A stretch of 6,358 bases of DNA from JADHUC01 sp964617665 (GCA_964617665.1 CAZUAH010000725.1:1-6358), one strand, 5' to 3'; shown: positions 1 to 6,193, counted from the first letter of the stretch. Notes: generated by a model from the letters alone, not told the origin. Program-made: numbers and translations.

Positions 1-208
1 CAAGGAATAGGACACTTGTCCTCTTCCATTCTTCCTTGCCGGCATCGAAATACGATCGAGTGAGGGTGGCGGAGAAGCTTATACGCTCGCCGGCTTCTCC
101 GTCGCCTTTGACGTTTCGCCAGATCGCGACCTCGACACGACCGTTGAGCGACGGCATGGTCAGAGTCTCGACCGGCCTTTGGCCCTTAGACTGCGAGTTG
201 TTCGGCAT
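1..208 (-). CDS. Small hypothetical protein, C-terminus cut off by window edge
   Basis: Reading the minus strand from the ATG at 208-206 gives 69 codons without a stop before the window ends, so only the N-terminal part is visible. The protein starts MPNNSQSKGQRP, then carries a segment with VEVAIWRN (about residues 24-31) and a Tyr/Trp-containing stretch (SYFDAGKEEWKRTS, about 52-65). This arrangement of an 'AIW.N' strand followed by an aromatic 'sY.D..G.EW' strand resembles small conserved planctomycete proteins of unknown function as I remember them; I cannot name the family with certainty. The start is supported by GGGAGGA at 223-217, eight bases upstream. The gene overlaps the last 23 bp of the DUF932 gene in another frame, which suggests an operon with translational coupling. 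The alternative is a later start at Met18 (in LTMPSLNG). Function is unknown. Confidence 0.6.
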   Translation of the reverse strand, partial: MPNNSQSKGQRPVETLTMPSLNGRVEVAIWRNVKGDGEAGERISFSATLTRSYFDAGKEEWKRTSVLFL

Positions 209-965
209 CGGCTGTTTCCTCCCGCAGTAGTCGTGTGAAATTCATGGTTTCAACAGCAGCGTCGTAAGGACGCTGGTGCTGGCGATCCTTCATCACTTCC
301 GTGTAGCAATTGAGGAGGCTCCATGCAGTCCTCTCCTCAAACTCTTCGTGGGACGGCTTCTCCCATTCGTCGATCAGCTTGGGAAGAAGCCTTGTTCCCA
401 TGATGTCCTTGCGCCATGCTCGGAGCATAATTGCGTCAGCACGGTCAGGCTCCAGGACAGCCCCGCGAAAACCTTGGATCTGCTTGGCTTCGAAGATCTG
501 GAAGCCGTGCAGGCCCATCACCGCGGATTCAACGCCGGTGATGAATGACGACTCGCCGCCTTTCGTGTGTCTTCTGGACACTTCGATCGTCGACGAGAAG
601 CAGAGGTTGTCGCAGACAAAGACATGTTCCCCGCAGCAGAAGCCGATGGGAAACGATTTGTCTGTCGAGTTGCGAATGCCCACAGCGAGGTTCACGCCGG
701 GGCAGAGTTCGCTGTCCAGTTGCAGCGTACCGAAAAACTTGTGGTTGTCCGGTGACACGGCAAGCTGAGTTTCACGGATCGAGAATCCGGATCGCTGCAG
801 GGCATGAACCGAGACATCCAAAACGCGCGAATGCGAGGTCGGATACCACCTGCCTGACGGCGGGGGTGGTTCGATAGCCTGCAACTCATCGGAAGTTAGC
901 AGACGAGCACTCTGATGGGTCAGCAGAGTGGCCGTCGGCTGAACAGTGTCGTGTTCATTGAACAT
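186..965 (-). CDS. DUF932 family protein (phage/plasmid-type)
   Basis: A 259-residue protein that I assign to DUF932 from remembered family motifs. Visible signatures are VGIRNSTDKSFPIG (residues 95-108), HVFVCDNLCF (114-123) with a following basic RRHTKG (131-136), and near the C-terminus a KPSHEEF segment (203-209) followed by WSLLNCYTEVMK (215-226). These correspond to the conserved 'vGiRNS.DKs', 'VfVCDN..F' and 'W.L.NA.TEv.K' blocks. Length is slightly below that of many family members. The biochemical role is not established; family members are typical of plasmids, phages and integrated accessory regions. The ATG at 965 is preceded by GGAGGA with five bases between, an excellent site. 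No signal peptide or membrane segment is seen, so the product is presumably cytoplasmic. It overlaps the next minus-strand gene by 23 bp. Its long distance and opposite orientation relative to the exported-protein genes on the right suggest an unrelated unit. Confidence 0.8.
   Translation of the reverse strand: MFNEHDTVQPTATLLTHQSARLLTSDELQAIEPPPPSGRWYPTSHSRVLDVSVHALQRSGFSIRETQLAVSPDNHKFFGTLQLDSELCPGVNLAVGIRNSTDKSFPIGFCCGEHVFVCDNLCFSSTIEVSRRHTKGGESSFITGVESAVMGLHGFQIFEAKQIQGFRGAVLEPDRADAIMLRAWRKDIMGTRLLPKLIDEWEKPSHEEFEERTAWSLLNCYTEVMKDRQHQRPYDAAVETMNFTRLLREETADAEQLAV
217..223 (-). promoter_or_regulatory. Ribosome binding site inside the upstream gene
   Basis: GGGAGGA on the minus strand, eight bases before the ATG at 208. 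It lies within the 3' end of the DUF932 coding region and decides the start of the overlapping small gene. Confidence 0.55.
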
Positions 966-970
966 GATTG

Positions 971-976
971 TCCTCC
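971..976 (-). promoter_or_regulatory. Ribosome binding site for the DUF932 gene
   Basis: GGAGGA on the minus strand, five bases upstream of the ATG at 965. It is a near-perfect Shine-Dalgarno sequence and fixes the start. Confidence 0.7.
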
Positions 977-1001
977 ATTGGTGTTACAGAGCAGCGGGAA
1001 G

Positions 1002-1030
1002 AGAATACGCCGTGCGGTCGCGCAAAACAA
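1002..1030 (-). promoter_or_regulatory. Possible sigma-70-like promoter for the DUF932 gene
   Basis: On the minus strand a TTGTTT hexamer (1030-1025) is followed, after 17 bases, by TATTCT (1007-1002). Matches to the consensus are 3/6 and 4/6 with ideal spacing, and the site lies about 40 bp before the start codon. Matches this weak occur by chance, and planctomycete promoters are poorly characterised. Confidence 0.2.
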
Positions 1031-1509
1031 ATAGATCGCGTCGGATTGCAGCCGGTTGAGCCGTGGCAATTCCCATGCGGGTACAGTCGCTTACCAAGCT
1101 CAGGGCTACGTGATGGAGCCGCAACTTCGGAGCGGTGGCGCGGAGGGGGCTAGCCTGTGTTGTGTAACCGGCTGATAGACGCTACAGAACCAGAGCTGCT
1201 CTCGGCTGGTTGCATTCAGGCGCAGTGGCAGTCACAATTTGGCGCACGGACGAGAGATTTGAAGGTTAGCTGCAATCCGTGGAGCCCCAACGAGTCTCGG
1301 CGAAACGAAAAGGGCTTGAGATGCGCAAGAATGTTCGATGAGGGGCAAAGGAAACCAATGAGGATGAACATGGAAACGAAGACAACTTAGCCCGCTCGGT
1401 TCAACGTCGTTGTGCGTGCCACGACGAGGTTCTTCACCGGCTGCCAGAGGATCTTGGGCGAATGGCGAGCGAGTGACGGAAAGCTCGGAAAAGACGGCAG
1501 GCATCTTTG

Positions 1510-1543
1510 CTGTTGCCCAACAACAGGCGGTTTCACATTTTTT
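1510..1543 (+). promoter_or_regulatory. Small hairpin and T-run in the leader of the fusion gene
   Basis: CTGTTG (1510-1515) and CAACAG (1521-1526) can pair around a five-base loop. Ten bases later there is a run of six T, 22-27 bases before the ATG at 1565. The T-run is not directly after the stem, so this is not a standard intrinsic terminator. It could be a weak attenuator or chance. Confidence 0.15.
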
Positions 1544-1564
1544 CAGATTGACGGGGGTGCGACA

Positions 1565-3318
1565 ATGTTCAGACCAGTTTTCACGGTTTTGTGTGTTTTG
1601 TTCCTCGTGGGTGGACTCGGCTGTGCGCAGAATCCGGATGCAGGACAAAAGACGGGCCAATCGGATTCCGACGCCAAGCCGGCCGCAGGAACGGCAGCGA
1701 ATACCGGGGGCAGTTCGGCGCCCGAGAGCGAATTGCAGGCGCCCGAGAGGGGCTCGCTGCGTTTCTTTCTCTCCTCCCAGGAAACCCGCATGATGCCCTT
1801 CAAGGTAAATTCGGTAGCTTCGGATGGCTCTGTCCGCATTCGTGTCCAAATATCGGGAAGGATGGCTCAAGAAGGGTACTTCTTGGGTCTAAGCGGTTTG
1901 CCCGAATCGGAAGGGATGGAATCGGAAGAGTTGACGGTCTTCTACGATATCAAAGAGGGCTTGGTGGCCATCGAGGACGTGAAGGCATTTGGCGTCCAGG
2001 TGATACGGGTCGAAGAAGGGGGAGAAGCCGTGGTCCGCATTGGGCCTGGTGCGGCAGAACATCTGCACGAAGGTGATGCGTTCTTTTTGGTCCGACCGGC
2101 CGGATCCACCACGTCGCAGCTTCAGGCGATGCCCGATCTGGTTCCCGTCACCGACGGCCGCTCCAGTCTCATTGGGTCCGTCTACAACCTGAGACAAATC
2201 GGATTCGCGATGTGCATGTTCCATGAGGTTTATCATTCCCTTCCGCCTGCAGTGGTTTTCGGTCCGGACGGGAAGCCGTGGCACAGTTGGCGGGTGCTGC
2301 TTTTGCCGTTGTTGGACCACGGGGCGCTCTACGATCAATACCGGTTTGACGAACCGTGGGACGGACCCAATAACAAGCGACTCTTGGAAAAGATACCTCC
2401 GGTCTACCAGGATCCGATCTACGGCGAAACCGAAGGCAGCTACACGCATTACGCAGTGGCAGTCGGGGAAGACACGGCGTTTGGGCCCGAGGGTTCCACG
2501 CTATCGGAAGACAAGTCTTCTTGGCGCGGAAATTCTCGGCGACCCAAAGGTATCCGACGCTTCTCCGAGATAATAGACGGAACGTCCACCACGCTCCTGG
2601 TCGGATCGGTCAGCCCAAACCGCAAGATCCCATGGATGAAACCCGAGGACGTGGTGTTTGACGAGCAGTTTCCGGGGGTCGGCAAGGAAGACGGCTTCGC
2701 GGCGCCCTACGAAACGGAGGAAGGTGCGGGTGGAGTGTTCGTGTTCGCAGACGGTTCTGTCACGACGATTCGTGCCGACATTGATTTGGAGTTTCTAAGA
2801 AATCTTATCGGAATTCGTGACGGAGCACCGATTCCTGATATTCCCATTCTCCAGCCGGTCCGTCAGCCGTTTTACGACGATATACTGGTCCTGGAAATCC
2901 CCCGTGACGGACCGGGTGCAGTTGCAGAACTCATGATCGAGAATCCTGCCGTTGACGAAATAGAGAAGATTGGTGGAAAGGTCGAGGATGTTTATTCCAT
3001 TGGTCTTCGCGTAGGGCTTGGCGGCACGGAGGTGACGGACGAGGGCTTGGTGCATCTGAAAGGAATGACAAGGCTCGGAGAGGTAGTCCTCTCCCGCACG
3101 GAAGTGACGGACGAAGGGTTGGTGCATCTGAAAGAATTGAAAAGCCTCGAAAGGCTGTATCTCGACGAGACGCAAGTGACCGACGCCGGTTTGGCGCATC
3201 TGAAAGCACTGACATATCTTCGAGAGCTGACCCTCAGAAACGCGGAGGTGACGGACGCCGGGCTGGTGCATCTGAAAGGAATGACCAATCTTCGAAGCCT
3301 TGACCTCAACAATACTCA
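1565..3318 (+). CDS. DUF1559-LRR-cytochrome c peroxidase fusion, N-terminal part (runs into the assembly gap)
   Basis: The first 584 codons plus two bases of a gene that I infer continues across the N gap to 4578. Residues 1-19 form a short hydrophobic export signal followed by Cys20 (VGGLGC), a probable but atypical lipoprotein site; type I cleavage after GCA is the alternative. A low-complexity Ala/Gly/Ser linker follows, then an unassigned segment to about residue 200. Residues ~201-420 are a DUF1559 domain: NLRQIGFAM, LPPA, SWRVLLLPLLDHGALYDQYRFDEPWDGP split over 292-320 region, IDGTSTTLLVGS, IPWMKPEDV, and VFADGSV near its end. The usual prepilin N-terminal helix of DUF1559 proteins is missing. 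From residue 488 four 24-residue leucine-rich repeats run into the gap. An ATG at 1565 is chosen over the earlier in-frame GTG at 1412 because it begins the signal peptide and has GGGGG seven bases upstream. Function is unknown; it should act outside the cytoplasm. Confidence 0.8.
3264..3318 (+). repeat. 55-bp exact duplicate, left flank of the gap
   Basis: The 55 bases immediately left of the N run are identical, base for base, to the 55 bases immediately right of it (3419-3473). They cover most of the fourth LRR unit. A length of exactly 55 matches a common assembler k-mer size, so these are probably two copies of the same graph node and not necessarily two genomic copies. Confidence 0.9.
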
Positions 3319-3418
3319 NNNNNNNNNNNNNNNNNNNNNNNNNNNNNNNNNNNNNNNNNNNNNNNNNNNNNNNNNNNNNNNNNNNNNNNNNNNNNNNNNN
3401 NNNNNNNNNNNNNNNNNN
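3319..3418. other. Assembly gap of 100 N
   Basis: One hundred unknown bases, a conventional placeholder length. The gap lies within the LRR array and breaks the reading frame as printed: frame 2 before it, frame 1 after it. The identical 55-bp flanks suggest that the real distance is not 100 bp. Confidence 0.95.
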
Positions 3419-3473
3419 TGGTGCATCTGAAAGGAATGACCAATCTTCGAAGCCTTGACCTCAACAATACTCA
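3419..3473 (+). repeat. 55-bp exact duplicate, right flank of the gap
   Basis: Identical to 3264-3318. Replacing the span 3319-3473 by nothing (overlap of the two contig ends) joins the two coding parts in frame with correct LRR spacing. Confidence 0.9.
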
Positions 3474-4578
3474 GGTGACCGACGCCGGGTTGGTGCATCT
3501 GAAGGGAATCGGCAATCTTCGATGGCTTGAACTCAGAAACACGCAGGTGACCGACGCCGGGAGTGAGGCATTAAGAGAAGCATTACCAGAGGTAGAGGTG
3601 TTCATCACCCGGAGTGTTGAGACCGCAGCAGAAGAGGTTGCCGCGGAAGCCAAAGTGCCATTGGGCCTGCCGGCGCTTCCTGTGCCGGAAGACAATCCGA
3701 TGACGGGCGAAAAAATCCAGCTCGGCAAGTTGCTCTACTTCGACAAGCGTTTGAGCAAGGACGGAACAATCGCCTGCGCCACGTGCCACGATCCGCAGAT
3801 AGCCTGGGCCGAAGGCGAGTCCACGAGTACGGGCATCAACGGCCAAGTGGGCGGGGCCAACTCGCCGACCGTGATCAACGCTGCTTACGCGACGGCACAG
3901 TTCTGGGACGGTCGAGCCGCGAGCCTGGAGGAGCAAGCTCTGGGACCGATCGAGAACCCCATCGAAATGGGTCACAAGCTGGACGATCTCGTTCCACAAT
4001 TGAATGAGATCGCGGACTACAAGGAACGATTCCAAAAGGTGTTCGGAACCGACGTTACCTCGGTTGGCATCGCCAAAGCCATCGCCGCTTTTGAGAGGAC
4101 GGTGCTGAGTGGCAATTCGCCGTACGACAAGTTCAAGAACGGCGACGAAAACGCGCTGACCGATGTTCAGAAGAAAGGGATGGAGCTATTCGACGACGCT
4201 GGTTGTTCGACATGCCATGCGCCGCCGATGTTCAGCAACTACAAGTACTACAACGCCGGAGTGGGAATGGCCAAAGAGCCTCCCGACGCAGGGCGAAAGG
4301 CCGTGACCGGCAAGGAGAAGGACCTAGGCAAGTTCCGCGTGCCTCCGCTGCGCGAAGTGGCCAATACGGGACCTTACTTCCACGACGGCAGTTGCGACGC
4401 GCTGGAAAAAGCGGTGGCCATGATGGCCAGCGGCGGGAAGGACAACCCAAACCTGTCGGTGATGATGAAGGCGGTCGGTGCCGCAGAGCTTTCTGAGGAG
4501 GATCAGGCAAGCATTGTCGAGTTCCTCAAGGCCCTCTCAGGCGAGTACCCAATCGTCGAACCACCCGAACTACCCTGA
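3419..4578 (+). CDS. Fusion protein, C-terminal part: LRR plus diheme cytochrome c peroxidase (MauG/CCP family)
   Basis: The frame (codons from 3421) is open from the gap to TGA at 4576-4578. It starts inside an LRR, so the 5' end is missing and an apparent GTG start at 3421 is an artefact. Residue numbers below assume the collapsed 952-residue protein. LRRs end near 631; a short linker leads to the peroxidase domain (~640-945). This domain shows LPVPEDNPMT, haem motif CATCH (686-690), NSPTVINAA, FWDGRA with Trp729, Gln739, Glu749, a second haem motif CSTCH (829-833), VPPLREV and PYFHDG (885-890), then Met901/902 as candidate distal ligand. Trp729, Gln739 and Glu749 keep the spacing of Trp94, Gln104 and Glu114 of the Pseudomonas aeruginosa enzyme, which reduces hydrogen peroxide with electrons from small redox proteins. 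The residue matching activation-loop His71 is Ile706. Haem c attachment requires export, in agreement with the signal peptide on the N-terminal part. Confidence 0.88.
3775..3789 (+). other. First haem c attachment motif (CATCH)
   Basis: Codons for Cys-Ala-Thr-Cys-His, residues 686-690 of the collapsed protein. By alignment with Pseudomonas CCP this is the peroxidatic haem site, the His being its proximal ligand (His55 equivalent). Confidence 0.9.
4204..4218 (+). other. Second haem c attachment motif (CSTCH)
   Basis: Codons for Cys-Ser-Thr-Cys-His, residues 829-833 of the collapsed protein. It corresponds to the electron-transfer haem of diheme peroxidases (His201 equivalent). Confidence 0.9.
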
Positions 4579-4702
4579 AGCGACATCCTGACAATTCTTT
4601 GACCTGTCGGGGCCGGCAAGTTGGCAAGCCGGGACTCTGACTACGTGCGGCACTCGGAACATCGTTATTCCGAAACAACGTTTCATGTAAGGAACAAGGA
4701 TC
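4579..4702 (+). other. Intergenic spacer with two small inverted repeats
   Basis: Between the peroxidase stop and the TPR gene. CCGGC/GCCGG (4613-4617 and 4628-4632) and TCGGAA/TTCCGA (4654-4659 and 4668-4673) could form short hairpins. Neither is followed by a T-run, so I do not call a terminator. The spacer is short enough for the genes on both sides to share a transcript. Confidence 0.25.
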
Positions 4703-5227
4703 ATGCATCGCCTCATGAATCCGATTTCAGGTCTTTCCTTGTTGGTCACGGGTTTCTATTTCTTGTGTGCGGGATGTGCCGATGGGCCTCCCAGCGGAGG
4801 CCGCGCGTCCTCTGAGTCAAAGTCTGAACGCGATCGCTACCATCGTCTGCTCACCGAGGCGGAATCCGCGCTCGAACCCGCCATCAGGTTAAGCGGTGGC
4901 AAACTCGCGCGAGATATGCCCGAAGTAAAGCGGGCACTCGCATTATTCAACGAGGCGATAGCGATGGAGCCCGATGACAATTACAGCGGACTCGTCAGGC
5001 GCAAGGACCTCTATCGTGCCATCGGGATGTACGAAGAAGCCATTCAGGACGTAACACGGATTATTGAGGAGAACAAGGATCTTGTCAGGGACATTCCTTT
5101 GAGATTCTCGCCCTCAGGTGCTAGTTGGTATAGGGAGCGCGGCGACTGCTACCGGAAGCTTGGGAACCTTGACAAAGCCAACGAGGACTACAAAGTAGCG
5201 GAAGCACTTGAAGCACTTAGAAAGTGA
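4703..5227 (+). CDS. Small exported TPR protein, probable lipoprotein
   Basis: A 174-residue protein. Residues 1-24 include a hydrophobic stretch (LSLLVTGFYFLCAG) ending at Cys25, consistent with a lipoprotein signal. The lipobox is weak, with Leu at -4 instead of -3. After a Ser/Gly/Lys-rich linker (30-45) come helices with tetratricopeptide-like spacing: about 76-122 (LFNEAIAMEPDD, YRAIGMYEEAIQDV) and 139-172 (WYRERGDCYRKLGNLDKANEDY). TPRs bind partner proteins; the partner is unknown. The start at 4703 has AAGGA about nine bases upstream; Met5 (4715-4717) is an alternative that keeps the signal peptide. The gene is 124 bp downstream of the peroxidase fusion on the same strand, and only four bases before a possible small membrane ORF. 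Co-transcription is plausible but unproven. I do not recognise a specific gene name. Confidence 0.75.
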   Translation: MHRLMNPISGLSLLVTGFYFLCAGCADGPPSGGRASSESKSERDRYHRLLTEAESALEPAIRLSGGKLARDMPEVKRALALFNEAIAMEPDDNYSGLVRRKDLYRAIGMYEEAIQDVTRIIEENKDLVRDIPLRFSPSGASWYRERGDCYRKLGNLDKANEDYKVAEALEALRK

Positions 5228-5231
5228 TACA

Positions 5232-5381
5232 TTGAAAAGAAAAACCGCCTCACGCCTAAACAAAGCACATCATCAATTGGCCCTAGTCCGATTGACCAAG
5301 TGGAATCTGGATATGTCCGTGCTTCTCGCTTTTGCGATCATGTCAGTCTACCTCTTTGTGACACTAGAACCGGCGACATGA
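5232..5381 (+). CDS. Possible small single-span membrane protein (49 residues, TTG start)
   Basis: A short open frame beginning with TTG at 5232, four bases after the TPR gene stop, and ending at TGA 5379-5381. The predicted product has a strongly basic N-terminal half (KRKTASRLNKAHHQ and a further Arg/Lys) followed by a hydrophobic segment, MSVLLAFAIMSVYLFVTL (residues 28-45), and a short tail EPAT. This is the charge pattern of an N-in single-span membrane protein. Close spacing would allow translational coupling. Against it: a TTG start, a poor ribosome site, no family recognised, and a size where chance ORFs are common. An internal ATG at 5313 would leave only 22 residues. It may also be a remnant of a larger membrane gene. 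Confidence 0.3.
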   Translation: MKRKTASRLNKAHHQLALVRLTKWNLDMSVLLAFAIMSVYLFVTLEPAT

Positions 5382-5480
5382 CGAATTGAGAAAGCGCTTG
5401 TCCTGGCGATGGAGACGTTTTCGGCGGTTCGGGCTACTTCGTGATGGCCCGCCGCTCGGCGCGCCAAAGAACCAAAGAAG

Positions 5481-5486
5481 GGAGAA
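5481..5486 (+). promoter_or_regulatory. Ribosome binding site for the TIGR03067 gene
   Basis: GGAGAA (5481-5486), within AAGGGAGAAG, four bases before the ATG at 5491. It supports this start over the upstream in-frame TTG at 5386. Confidence 0.55.
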
Positions 5487-5490
5487 GATC

Positions 5491-5964
5491 ATGCGTGCGA
5501 CTATTGGATTGACACTGCTTGCAGTTCTCGCTGTTCTGCCTACAGGCTGCGGGACGAAAGACTCAGCCCGTCCGCAGGATTCGCAAGGTGTACCGCCACC
5601 AAAGACTGAGGCAACGGAAGAGGAGAGCCTCCAAGGGACTTGGGCGGCAATTGCCCTCATTGAGAACGGTCGGGAGGAACCCGATAATGATGTCAAGGAG
5701 GTCAAGCTGACGATCGAAGGCGACAACTACATTTTGTGGGTCGACGAAGATAGGACCGCATCTGCCTCCAACATCGACCAAACCCAAAACCCCAAGGAGA
5801 TGGATATCACGTTTGAGGAAGGTCCCCAAAAGGGCAGAACCCTGCTGGCGATCTATTCGTTGGAAGGAGACGTCCTAAGAATCTGCGGAGGGGATAGACG
5901 GCCAGCCGAGTTTACTTCAAAGCCGAACTCAGAGGTGGCCCTCATGGTTTTCAGGCGTCAATAG
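5491..5964 (+). CDS. TIGR03067 domain protein, probable lipoprotein
   Basis: A 157-residue protein. Residues 1-19 are a signal segment (MRATIGLTLLAVLAVLPTG) followed by Cys20, the probable lipidated residue; the -3 position is Pro, so the lipobox is atypical. A Pro/Glu-rich linker follows to about residue 45. The rest matches the TIGR03067 pattern, a domain abundant in Planctomycetes: LQGTW (47-51), ENGREEP, KLTIEGDNY, NPKEMDITFEEGPQKG, LLAIYSLEGDVLRIC, and a closing RPAEFTSKP. The function of the domain is not known; it is often seen as a small beta-rich domain in exported proteins. The start at 5491 is preferred because it begins the signal peptide and follows a good ribosome site; an open frame upstream to 5386 is unlikely to be translated. 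It is the last gene in the plus-strand series. Confidence 0.88.
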   Translation: MRATIGLTLLAVLAVLPTGCGTKDSARPQDSQGVPPPKTEATEEESLQGTWAAIALIENGREEPDNDVKEVKLTIEGDNYILWVDEDRTASASNIDQTQNPKEMDITFEEGPQKGRTLLAIYSLEGDVLRICGGDRRPAEFTSKPNSEVALMVFRRQ

Positions 5965-6193
5965 CCATAGCTTTACAGCGGTCAATCCATCAGACAGTGC
6001 CGGCGAACCAGCCTGTGCACGTGACGGCCGCAACATGCGGTGGTTGTGGGGTACAAGCTCGCTGGGCCGCGGCGGTACGCGGGCTTTCTTGGGTCCAATC
6101 AAACGGTGCATAAATGCCTCGCCCTGGTAGTTGTCATAAACGTGCTGGTAGACATGGCGGCGTAGCTGACACACGATTGTCAATGTGAAGAGC

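Larger units (their letters stand above)
966..1564. other. Intergenic region between divergent genes, no convincing gene
   Basis: About 600 bp between the minus-strand DUF932 gene and the plus-strand fusion gene. Short open frames exist on both strands. None has a good start site, a recognisable protein pattern or consistent third-position bias. I saw no tRNA cloverleaf and no long repeat. The region should hold the promoters for both directions. Its right end contains a small hairpin followed by a T-run, listed separately. Confidence 0.5.
3026..3612 (+). repeat. Tandem 72-bp leucine-rich repeat array (interrupted by the gap)
   Basis: Units of 72 bp encode 24 residues with the pattern TxVTDxGLxHLKxxxxLxxLxLxx. 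Units lie at 3026-3097, 3098-3169, 3170-3241 and 3242-3313 before the gap, and at 3469-3540 and 3541-3612 after it. The last one is degenerate (SEALREALPEVEVFI) and looks like a C-terminal cap. A partial unit (3419-3468) after the gap is identical to the end of the fourth unit. LRRs of this kind form a curved protein-interaction surface. The number of units in the real genome cannot be read from this assembly. Confidence 0.85.

Noticed and set aside
968..1390. Two short plus-strand open frames in the intergenic region
   Set aside because: Unusual composition, no convincing ribosome site, and no recognisable domain.
1412..1564. N-terminal extension of the fusion gene from the in-frame GTG at 1412
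   Set aside because: The signal peptide begins at the ATG at 1565 with a G-rich ribosome site upstream. The extension has no family pattern and would bury the export signal.
1232..1870. 212-residue open frame on the minus strand
   Set aside because: It covers the start of the fusion gene in antisense, is Arg/Cys/His-rich and has no recognisable pattern. It is a shadow frame.
1889..2449. 186-residue minus-strand open frame opposite the DUF1559 region
   Set aside because: An antisense shadow of a well-supported coding frame, without a family pattern.
2795..3271. Minus-strand open frame with repeated QMHQ-type units
   Set aside because: Its periodicity is the antisense reading of the 72-bp LRR array.
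3026..3612. CRISPR-like or DNA-level regulatory tandem repeat
   Set aside because: The 72-bp units are coding, keep frame and encode the LRR consensus. There are no unique spacers between conserved repeats.
3583..4035. 150-residue minus-strand open frame
   Set aside because: Antisense to the conserved peroxidase domain, which carries clear catalytic motifs on the plus strand.
3421..4578. Independent peroxidase gene starting with GTG at 3421
   Set aside because: The GTG is an internal LRR codon (GLVHLK) next to the assembly gap. There is no ribosome site or signal peptide, and a diheme peroxidase needs export.
5386..5490. Upstream extension of the TIGR03067 gene to the TTG at 5386
   Set aside because: It would place an Arg/Trp-rich segment before a clear signal peptide. 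The ATG at 5491 has its own ribosome site.
5929..6183. 84-residue minus-strand open frame at the right end
   Set aside because: TTG start, no ribosome site, tail overlap with the TIGR03067 gene, and a composition rich in Arg, Pro and His. I could not link it to any family.
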